A stretch of 43,685 bases of DNA from Phoronis australis (lineage: Eukaryota > Phoronida > Phoronidae). Location of the stretch: contig NMRA01000817.1 in the NCBI GenBank assembly GCA_002633005.1, positions 89,560-133,244 of the forward strand, in the 5' to 3' direction. Of the stretch, positions 33,699 to 43,685 are shown piece after piece. Position 1 is the first letter of the stretch, and each line of letters opens with the position of its first letter. Both the position numbers and the translations under genes were made by a program. Under the pieces are notes generated by a model that was not told where the DNA came from, searched no databases, and worked only from the letters and a program-made list of their open reading frames with translations.

Positions 33699-34070
33699 AT
33701 ACATGCGTGTGTTCTCTACCTCTAAACTTCCAAGATCAAATTGAAAGTGGACTCTTCTTGAAAGAAAGTTTCTTTATAAATTTTAATCCTTTACACCTAA
33801 AATCTTTTAAAATACAGAATTGCCAACATGGATTGGCATGTGTTGCAGTGCAAAAGAAATCGTTAATAGTCAGATCACATTTAATTATTGTGACTTACAT
33901 GTGTTAATGTCACTATGTACTTGGAAATATGTAACAATGAGAACCACAATAAACAACAGTTAGATTAATAAATAAACACATAATCGACTTATAACTTAAA
34001 ATTACAAGTCGTGAACTGTGCGGACAAGTTCCTTGAGTATCTTTGCATAGTCATATCTGCAGTAACACGT

Positions 34071-37000
34071 TTACATGATGCTGCATTTTTCTGCCTTAGT
34101 TATTTCCGCAACTTTTTTTTCGTACTCGTCCACTTCGTTCAAGTAGTCAGTTGGGGGCCATTGGTGTTCAGTGACGTAATCCAGATTTTCACCGTCGAGT
34201 AAGGCGAACTCTTTCCTCTTCTGGAAGGCCAAGTAATTGGTGGCTATGAAGTGGCGACACCACGTGGACAGCTGAGCCGCGTTGTGGCGCTGAAAAGACA
34301 AACACGAAAACTTTGACTGATAAACATTTAGTTTACCATGAGACGAAATGTTGAGACTGACCAAAACAATGACATTGTTAGCGACATTATTGACGGTGAT
34401 TTAATCATTTTGGCATATTAGACAGCTATGAAATTTATGTGGCGTTCACACAAAGAATGAAAACACATTGGCTGGGTTCCGTTATGGTAGTACGTTGCAT
34501 TGTAGCGTTCACTTCGCCTATGGAACCGAAACAGTTAAAATTCTATCCCATAATTCAAAATTCTAACCCCACCGATCAATCATTTCAGTGGCCCCCATGT
34601 TGCTAAGCCACTTCTGTTAAGTGCCAGAGTATACTCGCGAATCACTCACTCTAAACTCGCGTGATTTTGCGAGATCTTGCTTTTCTCACCAGAAAGGTTA
34701 TGTACAGAATGCTACGTTGGTGGACCAAACATCCGATTGATCTTTATTTTGCTAGTTGGCTGTTTACAAGAGGTTGTATTGGCTGCGTTCATACCAATAC
34801 AGAGGTCATTTAGCGAAGTCTAAACCTCACACAACCAAATCTTCCGGTTTTGAAGTTATCGCCAAAATCTAGATTCATAGATATCGAAGAAACTTCACAG
34901 TCACCTGACACTCTTGAGAGCCAACGAAAAAAGGCGTGTTGAGAACAGGACATGAAGATATTCTTTACATACACTATTAAAGCATGCATAAATTAACGAA
35001 GGGTGTGTTCGCGGTAATTCAAGACTTCTGGGAAACCAGCGTTTTATAATGAAGAGGTAAATAGCTTAAGTAACTATTCAATACTAATAAGTAGAAGTTG
35101 TAATGGTTACCTGCGCTAGATGCAAGAGTCCGATGACGTCAATCTGTGATGTTTCGATACATTTTGTAACTGACCGATCCACTTCCTTTGAAATGTACAG
35201 TTCGCAAAGATTAATGAGTCGTGTCTGGCAGTATAAATCCGCTGTGTAAAGTATTCCCACTGAATCGCCCTCTTCAATTGGTGCATGGTCGGTATATAAA
35301 TACTCTAGGAGAGCCAAGAAGTTGTCAAGCTCGGCATCTGGGAGCGAAACTGCGCTGCTCCCTCCTTTACCTTCAGCAAAATGGCCGCAAAACATGGCCG
35401 CCATTACCTCACAACGTGTGGCAAGAATGACTTTGTGGGCGTGTATTTTGCATTCTGAAAGGCAACCAACCATTTTGTATAACATCAACATATGACATTA
35501 TACATTTGCTTTAGAAAAAAGACATGTTACTTCTCAAGACAATACGTCAAAGAGCGGAGACAAAATACAGTTTCCGTGCACATGATATCCCTATGGGGAG
35601 AAGTTGCGGTATCAGTATTATCACTCTTCAGTTGAGTGTTGTTTAGAAATGTATATCATACATAGTCGAGGTGATCATTTACTTACTTCCTATTTGAAAC
35701 GTGATGTCTGAATACAAAGATTTGTTGAGAAAGAGTTGTTTTAGTCTCTTTGCAGTCTCGTCGTTCAAATATGTCCCAATGCTTGGATTTAGAAAGTCTT
35801 CGTCTTTCTCTATGTTACGGCAGATCGTCTCTAAATGAGGAAGTTGAAATGTTTTGGAAACGTTCTTCACGTCTTCCAATACTTCTTCAGATGGTGTTTC
35901 TTGGAAATCAGGTTGACCTTCAAAACACATTGGAATCAAAGTGAAAGTGTTGCACATACATGGCGCCAATGCATAATTTTGCGCATGTGCGTTCCAATTA
36001 CGACAGAACAGTAGCGAGTTTCCAAAATACTGACAAATAGTTGACTACCGTAGAACTACCTCTTACTGATTTTTACTTGATCTATATTTTATACGACTAA
36101 GCTCCCTGTAAAACGCATGGCGGAAATTCGAGTGACGTCATTATGAGCGCACCCAGGGGGCTCGGGGGGCTCGAAAGAGCCCCAAATTTGGCGAAGTGGG
36201 CAAAACTGTCCGACTTTGAGAAACAAAAAGTCCGAGAAAATGAGACAAAAGTCCATTAAACAAGCACAAACGCGCAATTCACAGTGGTGCCCCCGTTTTT
36301 TTTTGTTAGTCCGCCCGCTTTTTTGTTACCAAAAGGTACATATCGCCAAGAATTCGAGCCCCCCCCACATTGAAGGCAGGGTGCGCGCATGGTCATGGAC
36401 ATTATTTTGAATTCATCCCTGATAAAAACTTATAAAGGTTTACAACATTTTACATAGCACGAAACTAGTACCTGTGTACAGGAACTCAAGCAGGTGCACC
36501 ACAGCACGTGACGTGATGTCGGCACTTAGTTGAATGACCGAGATACTCTTTCCCGATTGGTCGTCGAACTCGTCGAAAATAGCAGACAGACCCTCGCACT
36601 TTCCCTCGTTGATGCTGGCTCGATTAGTGGTGTTTTGGAAGGATTTTAACTGGTTAATCTACAGGAAATAAAAAACACGACGTGAGTAACATCTTGGCAA
36701 ATAACAAATGTTTCATAGCTCTCATTGTACACCTACGTAGACGAATGCGTTTCCAGGAAAGACGTTGGCATAATATGCAATGCGTGTGCAAATCTGTCTA
36801 TCCCCGCAACTTATTTGTTATCTTTTTCACAGCAAAATAATTTTGTAGGTGATTGTCGCAAAAACGCAGCTATGCAACTTCGTCGTTTTTGGTAGATAAC
36901 TGCAAAATACATACACACTGTTGAAATACGTCTGTGAAGATGGGTGATTGGTTAACTGAAACGAAGGCAAACAGACAGGCAGGCACAAGGACAACTATGT

Positions 37001-40000
37001 TCTTAGCCAGCCAGACCTTTGCTTGACTTTATAACATGTCGATTTCTTACCTCTTCATCCGTTTCAACTCCCAGAACTTGTGCGAAGTACTTTGAGGCAC
37101 TGCAAATGACAATCTTGTGTGCCAGTAGACGTTGTCCGTCTTCAAGCTGAAAACACATGTCCGTGTGTTTCGGGTTTTGTAGCGCTTTCAACCAGTGGTC
37201 AGCAAACGACGCGGTCTCTATTTCAATCCAAGGAGCTTTCCCTGTGGGTACAGTAGCACAATTAGTCTTCCACCTGAATTAATTGTTCTTTTCCCTTTAC
37301 AAACTGCCAGGTAAGTAATTGTTTTGGCGCGTGGTGAAAAAAAGATTTTTAGGAGAGGCCTGCTCGATTGTTAGGATTATTTCGGTGATGAAACATTCGG
37401 TATGTAAGATTAAAGCGTTCAGCCCTTGAAGAACGAACTGTGGTCCATTTTATAAGTCATGGAGTAACCTTAAATTGCACGCTGAAAGGCAAACAGGGGT
37501 GCAATAGGGGGCAGCCCCTATGTTACAAATCGATTGAACCTCTTACCAGCAGGGGGCATCACGGGTGGCAGCGGGAGAGGTTTCTTGCTTTTTGAGAAGA
37601 ATCCACCCTTTGCTCTGGGAGAACCGTCCGAACAAATGGTGGCTCGAATCTGAAAACATTGCGATTGCGTGATTAGCAACAGTGACGTCGAGAAGGCGGA
37701 CAAAAATTTTTCTTTGTAACTTAGTGAGGAATTTTCCGATATGTATGAAGACGTCCATAGTGGCATTTGAAGTGTACTCACGCCAGAGGTGGAATGAGAC
37801 GGGATGAATATTCTTCGTATACTAGGAGATTTTTCAAGTGCATTCTAAAACTGCTAACTGTATTCTGACTGCATTCCAAAACATCCGGGTCCAGTCTTGT
37901 GGCCCGCAAATATGGTTTGCCGAATTCACACCCGAATTTTGGAAAATGTTTCATTCCGGCGGATTCTGCTTCATTCATTCTCGCACATTCCGAATTTGTG
38001 TAACAAGGCTTACATGACAGATCTGGAGAGAGCCAGGGGAGGTAAGCAAACAAATTTGGACCGAATTCGACTAGCTGCCACCATGGTTAAGAATACGAAC
38101 GCTGCTATAAGCTGTGTTTCTGAATTTTTCTTGGTCCAAGCAAAGGTTTAGAACAATCGTTTAGAAATGTACCCAAGCGAAAAATTGTTACCACAAAACT
38201 GAGCCCTTGGGTGGAGTTAAGTGCATTGAATGTGACTCTGTCAGTATTTTGATACATGTGCCTTTGTTCGCTCTGGGGTACGGCACTTCCTGTTGAGTCA
38301 CTTCTAGTAGGTAAAGTCATCGAACAGTGGCACAGGATAACGCGGTTACGGTAACAGAAAACACTTGAAAACATGAAATGGCATATAGTGATATTTAAAC
38401 AGTCCTACCGCATCTTCGAAGCATTGTTTTACACCCAGCTGTGTGAGGGCGCTCGTCTCGCGGTAGGCCACCAAATTAAGTTTCTTGGCTAGACCTCTGC
38501 CTTCTTCGAACGAAGTCAGCCTTGTTGGATCGGTGGCGGTAGAACGAAGGTCTTGAACAAAGCAAAAGAGGATCTTTGTTATTTGAGAACAAAACTATGT
38601 TGTGAAACAAAAACTGGTTTCAACACCTAATTGGTTTCCCATGTTACATGGTTTTCTAATAATACATATAGTTGTATTCTCAAATTCGTAAACATCCTAT
38701 GTACTGGTGTAGGCTAGCTCCCAGTCGAACTCAAGTAAACTGTAGGACTATATGACTTAATAGAGGAACGAAAATTATTATAAGCTTTACTCATTAGTTC
38801 TCAAAAATGTACTCGCATTCTTCATAATTATAATTATAATATAACCTATATTAAACTGCATAATAAAACTAGAGTTATGTGGTATTCCATTTATTTTGTT
38901 GGGTTCTTTGCTAATACATTTGTAAAAAACACAAATGAGCAAAAACGAGGTATTGCTTTTTAGAATTGACTTCTCAGTCTCTTTCATGCCAGCCGCCAGC
39001 CAGGGCCGCCAGCCAGGGCCGCCAACTAATTAAGCCTAAACTTAACGATTCCAAGTCAAACTGAAAACCAGTAATATTCATGCTCCGATGACGTAACTTC
39101 TTGAACACAACAAGCGTCATTAGTCAATTACTCCCTACTTTAATAGTACTTTGTATTATTTCAAGACATTGGAAAGGGTAGACTCAGTCGCTCAATACAG
39201 CCTAGATCATCTTTGAAAATATGGAATGTATCGGATTATGTAAATAATCCATCTGTTTTTGTTGTGTTTTGTTCAATCATCTGATTGGTCGAAGTGCTGG
39301 TATCCGCCGCGCACGCTTGGACTCGATAGTCCCTTCAAATTACAAAGGGTAACAACAAAAATCGAAATTATAGAATAGATTAGGATATTTCAAACAGATG
39401 GATAAAATTCCGTGTCTTTACTGTACCTCCCTTACAAGCCACAGCAACCGCTGGGTAGAATACAACTAAAGTTCCGTAAATTCTGTTAATGAAACACAGT
39501 TGTTGTCTTACGATAATTAGTAATCGCGACCCATTGTACGTCAATCGAAAACTAACTTCTCATTGAAATGCCCTTATTTGGAATATGGAATATGGCAATG
39601 ATTCCATATTTATCGTTGAGCAAAGGTCAAGAAAACAAAATTGTCGTCAGGGTTATGGAAATTCAAGTTTTATTCTGTTAAAAGATCGAAGCCTGTTGCG
39701 TGCCATTTCACCTTTTACTAACGGTCAGTTCCCCGAATTTGATGGAGGTGCGTGACTGAACCTTTTTTCACCTATAGGTTGAAAATGGTCTCCCACGACG
39801 CCCCACATAATCTCGCAACCATTGGTCAGAGTCAGCAATTTTTTTCTGTCTGGCAAAACCATGAAACTGACCACCTGCTGGCTAAGACGTATCAGTAGAC
39901 AAAGGAAATGCTCAGCAGAAAAACGCAAAAGTCATAATGACATTTATTTAAATTTACAATCCAAGATTAACGTATTTACGCGTTTTAGGCCTACAGTAGG

Positions 40001-40650
40001 TGTTTACCTTGTTTGCATCCGACCAAAATTTTCGGTACTTCAGGAATGTAGTGGTTCAGTTCGGGAATCCACTTTTGCTCTACGTTCGAAAACGAGTCAC
40101 AACTTGTGACATCGAAGCATACCAGAACAATGTCAGTTGCTGGATATGAGAGCGGCCGCAGACGATCGTAATCTTCCTGTCAGATACAAGATGAGAAACA
40201 ACCGGATGATAAACCTTAGTAGAACACAACTGATCAACTAGTGAAAAACTTGCGGAAACTGATGGAAGGTACTGACGACAACCTGACCATTTCCATAAGC
40301 AGAAAACTCGACCAAAAAGACTTGCAGCCGGGTGGTCCAACTGTTTTTTTAACTGAATTTATTACGTGATATAAGATTTTCAACAAGTTTAAGCTCAATT
40401 TAATCCTAGCGATACCGTTTTGTTCTCTTGCTCATTAAATAACCTTCAACAATTAAGCCTGTCCCACCTGTCCGGCAGTGTCCCACAGTCCTACGCAGAA
40501 CGGTTTACCGTCGACTATTACATTAGCAGAGTAGTTATCGAATACAGTAGGGATGTAGTCACCCGGGAAGGAATTCGTAGTATACGAGATAAGCAGGCAA
40601 CTTTTACCGACCCCTCCGTCCCCAACCACCAATAACTTTAGGTTCTTCAT
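34071..40650 (-). CDS. racA-like: racA/RhoBTB-type atypical Rho GTPase with CAAX box
   Basis: Nine coding exons join in perfect phase: 40468-40650, 40008-40176, 38409-38551, 37547-37649, 37051-37241, 36472-36658, 35687-35917, 35111-35454 and 34071-34289. They total 1770 bp (589 aa). The Rho domain (about 1-180) has [11 protein letters not shown], the switch I region [16 protein letters not shown] with the catalytic Gln, VGCKQDLR in place of TKxD, and ETSAL. A proline-rich linker ([12 protein letters not shown]) follows. BTB1 (about 220-350) contains [20 protein letters not shown] and [12 protein letters not shown]2 (about 415-510) contains [31 protein letters not shown] and [16 protein letters not shown]. 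The RhoBTB C-terminal region ([17 protein letters not shown]) ends in CSIM. RhoBTB proteins are adaptors for Cullin-3 ubiquitin ligases. Unlike RhoBTB1/2, this one keeps DTAGQ and a prenylation signal. The start codon lies 13 bases after an acceptor, so the 5' UTR is spliced. Confidence 0.93.
36145..36391 (+). mobile_element. MITE-like repeat, copy 2
   Basis: Ends GAGCGCACCCAGG and CAGGGTGCGCGCATG form terminal inverted repeats. The interior closely matches copy 1 (TTTGGCGAAGTGGGCAAAA, GCACAAACGCGCAATTCACA). It lies in an intron of the racA-like gene in the same orientation as copy 1. Confidence 0.75.
38992..39027. repeat. 13-bp tandem repeat, 2.5 copies
   Basis: GCCGCCAGCCAGG is repeated at 38992 and 39005, with a partial third copy, in an intron of the racA-like gene. 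Confidence 0.8.
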
Positions 40651-41247
40651 CTCAGTAGTTTATCTGGAACAAAAGAGGGCGCAATGCGGCTGGAGTATCA
40701 AACCAGTCGATAAATACATGCTTCTTCCAAGATCAGCTTAATGCGTTGGTCTTTAAACCATTCCCTAATGCATTGCTGGTACACATAGGCGCAATACGCC
40801 TATACTTCACTTTTATGACGCATCCAGTTTAAGTAGCTATAGTGGACCATATATATATATTAAACTGGTATCAGTAAATTTCTCCCACTGCAGCTTTGCC
40901 TACGGTAGGGCCCTACATACCCGGCGTGACTGCCAATGATACTTCTTAGTGGCCGGATCTACGTACTGGTCGGTAGTTATCAAAATGGTTACAACTTGTT
41001 TTGAATGAGAGTTCTACGGCATGACGTCCGAAAGGGCTTTTTGTAGCAACTAAGACAAGATTGTTTCACGCCCGAATGTTGGTTCATTCATGCACAGATA
41101 AATGACTAACCATCTAGTACGTTTTTTGTCTAGACTGCATGTACGCAACATTAGAAAAGAAAATGGGCAGCTGATCAGCTCCGACTACGAGGAGCGTTTC
41201 CCAGAATTCTAAATAATCGTAGTTTTCTTCAGAATCATCAAACTTAC

Positions 41248-41305
41248 CCTCAGATAATCTCCAGAACGGTTCCCGGCACAGTCGCTCTGATCCACACTTG
41301 AATCC
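41248..41305 (-). promoter_or_regulatory. Likely 5' non-coding exon of the racA-like gene
   Basis: On the minus strand a TATA-like sequence is followed about 30 bases later by a transcribed stretch ending in a strong donor (TCTGAGG|GTAAGT, donor at 41247). This matches the acceptor TTGTTCCAG at 40664-40666, just upstream of the racA start codon. The 5' edge at about 41305 is estimated from the TATA spacing. Confidence 0.45.
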
Positions 41306-41332
41306 GATCGGCTCCCCATATATTATATACCA

Positions 41333-41340
41333 CTGTTTGT
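41333..41340 (-). promoter_or_regulatory. TATA box upstream of the racA-like gene
   Basis: GTATATAATATA on the minus strand, about 690 bases before the racA start codon and about 30 bases before the estimated transcription start. Confidence 0.4.
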
Positions 41341-41518
41341 TGCTAAAAATAGTTAACCAATAGCAGCGAGCCAATCTTATCAATGACGTCATATGCTGAA
41401 GAAGGAGATCCCCGATAGGTGGCACGCTTCACGATCACCGTGAATACTCCAACCAACTGTAGCCGGACCGGGTACGGTGGTGATCGCCGCTGCTTGAGAC
41501 GCCCAACGTTATCTAAAC

Positions 41519-41687
41519 CAGTGGCGGATTTAGAGGGGGGCCAAGGGGGCCATGCCCCCTAAAATTCTCCCAGATTCCATTTGGCAGTACGGGGGTGCGA
41601 ATATCTGACGGGCAAAATCCTGGCTAATCATGGCTCTCTGCCCTAGCTGCCCCCGGCCAACTCAAAATCCTGCGGGATCCGCCCCTG
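41519..41687. mobile_element. MITE-like element with GGCGGATCC-type ends
   Basis: The left end CAGTGGCGGATTTAGAGGGG and right end GGGATCCGCCCCTG are terminal inverted repeats of a 169-bp element without ORF. It is related in its ends to the element at 2130-2276. Confidence 0.65.
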
Positions 41688-41799
41688 TAAACGACAATTC
41701 CTCCTTCATGGCCAGCTTATTAAGTTTTACATTACAGAAGAGACTCTAGAAATTCTAAACACACTAATTGAACTCGCATAACTTCCACGGAGACCGTAG

Positions 41800-41988
41800 T
41801 CTCCTGCACAGACCCTCGAGGTTGGTGAGGACGCGTCAGCTTGTGATGAGGCCCGGGAACCACTGAGGTTACGGAGACCGCTGACTCGGACAAGCGGCAC
41901 TCTTCAGGTCGGGGGCCGGCAGCCCTGCGGTGAGGGGCGCCCGCCGTGCCGGCGCACCGGCGAGTGGTTGCGCTGCACGCGAAACAAG
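41800..41988 (+). promoter_or_regulatory. CpG-rich candidate promoter of a plus-strand gene
   Basis: A G+C-rich, CpG-rich patch (GGGGCGCCCGCCGTGCCGGC and similar) directly precedes an ATG in strong context at 41989. It contrasts with the AT-rich surroundings and could serve the plus-strand exon and, divergently, the racA-like gene. Confidence 0.35.
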
Positions 41989-42022
41989 ATGGCGGACGAA
42001 CTTTGGAGCCTGACGAAAATAG
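41989..42022 (+). CDS. Candidate first coding exon, unknown gene
   Basis: ACAAGATGGCGG opens MADELWSLTKI and reaches a donor AATAG|GTAACC in phase 1 after 11 codons. The strong start context, the CpG-rich upstream sequence and the donor suggest a real first exon of a gene running to the right. I could not identify its next exon with confidence, nor its family. Confidence 0.35.
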
Positions 42023-42822
42023 GTAACCGGACGATATATATACTTAAGACAGATCACGTTTCAGAAGTTCATTGTAATGTGAAAGAAAACAGCTGGATTC
42101 TACTCTCTGATAACTCGTGAGACAGTCTGACACTGAGTGACTCTCTGATACACCGGCCGTAACCATCTACATGATGCACCTGATCATTCTCGGCTGTCTT
42201 GTTTAATCTATGCCTTCCACGACAGTGGTAGTGGCCTTTTGGTCTCAATTTATTTCTACCTGAACATGCAATTAATTATCAGCCAAATATGTGTAGACGT
42301 CAAAGTCAGTTGATCGTGGACAAATATAGAACGAATTGAGAGAGTGTTTAAGAAACCGGTTAACAGAGGTTACTGTCAAGTTTTCAATATTGTACTTTTA
42401 GATGGCCGGGTTGAAAGCAAATCAAAATATCATGTAACGATGTAGTGGTCAAAACAACAGTTCGCTGCACAGTCCTCATTGATGTTCGTGAAATTTGTTA
42501 ACGAAACTTGTAGACAATGTAGGACGTAGCACTGAGTAGTTATAGCTAATTATAAGTCATTACCCAACCAGACTGACGCTCGGTTGGTATATCTCAAGAG
42601 CAACAGCTGCCAAGAGCTGAGCTGTTACGTACGACTCACAAGAATAGGCGGGATTCAAGACAAAATCCGGGTGGTACGATTTGTTACGTTGCATTCGAAT
42701 TTCCGCGTGGGAAGCCGCCTGACTACATGTATGTCACAAGCAAGGTTGTTCTACAGCTGGGTTCCACTTTGTAACACAAGGGCGACTTGTGAGTTATTCT
42801 CCGTAGTCTACTACGTACGCAC
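42023..42822. other. Non-coding or intronic, nothing firmly recognised
   Basis: An 80-codon plus-strand frame at 42584-42826 lacks a recognised domain. No methyltransferase motif exon was found on the minus strand here. Confidence 0.35.
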
Positions 42823-42945
42823 CTGATCATACTGAGTTGACCAATCATCGTAAAAAGTAGCGGCGTTCCAGTCTCCTTTTTGTTGATTGGCAACTGCTAA
42901 GCGCTCCGCCGTCGTCAATAAACTAGACCCATCCACTCCAGACAT
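42823..42945 (-). CDS. Orphan first exon of a METTL27 (WBSCR27)-like methyltransferase
   Basis: ATG at 42945 (ACCATGT context) opens 41 codons ending in ATFYDDWSTQYDQ followed by the donor CAG|GTGCGT in phase 0. FYDxWxxxYDQ immediately before an exon boundary is the N-terminal signature of METTL27/WBSCR27-like SAM-dependent methyltransferases. The SAM-binding motif exons expected next (with DxxxGTG) are not found between here and the racA-like promoter at 41.3 kb. The copy is therefore truncated, or its downstream exons lie beyond an intron that spans the racA-like gene. Confidence 0.5.
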
Positions 42946-43318
42946 GGTCGATCGCCGGGTGATAGAATGACTCGATGAGGTTTGAAGGTCGGTGGCCGCA
43001 ATGTGATAACGTCATGGCCGGTAGATGGGGCCACAGGTTGCCTCGATAGCTGCCATGCAGGTAGCGAGTCGGGACGGACGCGACGACTGCCACACTGGGG
43101 TCTGTCTCAGTGAACACATCACTGGACTCGCCTCTTTCAGTTTCGCAGAAAACTTTATGAACAAAATAAAAAGGTGTGAGTGATTTCTCACCTCCAAAAT
43201 CACTAGACGTGACGTCAGAAACTAATATTCTGTCTCATCTGCATGCCGGCTATTTTACTAATTCCGGCGGCCACTGACTCCGCCGGGCAACTAAAGTCGG
43301 GACGGCGGATAAGCGTAT

Positions 43319-43352
43319 ACATGAACATGAACATGAACATGAACATGAACAT
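43319..43352 (+). repeat. (ATGAAC)n hexanucleotide microsatellite
   Basis: Five perfect copies of ATGAAC followed by ATGTATG. A frame through it reads Met-Asn repeats but has no other coding evidence. Confidence 0.9.
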
Positions 43353-43511
43353 GTATGCTCGTGAACGAGTGTTCAGTCTTGGCTTGCACTTAATGACCCC
43401 AGAATTAATGCTAGAAGCTCTGATCTGAGCTCAAATTTTCGAGTTTTTACTTGAACACTGGAAACTAGCTCGGCTATGCAAAACTAGTCATGCAGCGGAA
43501 ACTGAACATTG

Positions 43512-43685
43512 CATGCGCGCACCCAGCTTTTATGGGGGGTGGGCTCGAATCCCTGACCAAGTGGACATTTTGCTAACAAAAAAGCGGGAGAACTAATTAA
43601 AGGGGGTACCACCTTCAGGTCTGGTGAACTGTGCGTCTCAGTGCGCCTTAAGTAGTGGACTTTTCAGTGTCTCGTTTTCTCGGAC
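43512..43685 (-). mobile_element. MITE-like repeat, copy 3, cut by the window end
   Basis: It begins CATGCGCGCACCCAGC, the inverse of the right end of copies 1 and 2, and continues with the reverse complement of the shared interior (GTGGACTTTTCAGTGTCTCG, TTTTCTCGGAC at the window end). It is therefore in the opposite orientation. Confidence 0.7.

Noticed and set aside
43243-43428. Met-Asn repeat protein
   Set aside because: The frame is produced by an ATGAAC microsatellite, with no other coding evidence.
1-43685. CRISPR array, prokaryotic operon or phage system
   Set aside because: Introns, poly(A) signals, a SINE and animal gene families show eukaryotic nuclear DNA. The tandem repeats lack the regular unique spacers of CRISPR.

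Overview
The window is nuclear DNA of an animal. Genes are split by GT-AG introns, coding exons are short, and the sequence contains a NeuroD-type bHLH gene, a racA/RhoBTB-type GTPase gene, a gene built from the C-terminal half of a NACHT-WD protein, a tRNA-derived SINE, MITE-like repeats, a foldback repeat and CT microsatellites with an assembly gap. The gene content fits a marine invertebrate, perhaps a hemichordate, amphioxus or other invertebrate deuterostome. That placement is inference only.

Layout. (1) 0.9-3.3 kb, plus strand: a small three-exon gene of unknown function with an unresolved exon 1/exon 2 frame. (2) 3.3-5.6 kb: non-coding, with a hairpin, diverged tandem repeats and a tRNA-derived SINE. 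(3) 5.6-7.2 kb, minus strand: NeuroD, coding part in one exon, with a TATA box and, further upstream, two facing CAGATG/CATCTG E-boxes. (4) 7.5-20.9 kb: a long gene-poor region 5' of NeuroD holding minisatellites, a 96-bp duplication, a 60-bp-arm inverted repeat and a roughly 430-bp foldback hairpin. (5) 21.0-33.4 kb, minus strand: an 18-exon gene reconstructed here by matching splice phases (about 937 aa). It encodes a signal peptide followed by the linker and WD-repeat region typical of NACHT-WD (NWD/TEP1-like) proteins, with no NACHT ATPase. (6) 33.7-41.3 kb, minus strand: a complete nine-coding-exon racA/RhoBTB gene (589 aa) with a Rho GTPase domain, two BTB domains and a C-terminal CAAX box, plus a TATA promoter and a 5' non-coding exon. 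(7) 41.9-43.7 kb: a candidate plus-strand first exon divergent from racA, an isolated first exon of a METTL27-like methyltransferase, and repeats.

The most unusual features are in the WD gene. It looks like an NLR-derived propeller sent to the secretory pathway. Its exon 14 donor has been copied into an 11-unit, 22-bp minisatellite, and its exon 2 acceptor has been copied into a three-unit array in which only the exon-proximal copy keeps AG. The introns flanking its exon 16 hold a second phase-compatible signal-peptide exon and a phase-compatible transmembrane exon. All splice models come from reading consensus sites and phases by eye; no transcript evidence was available.
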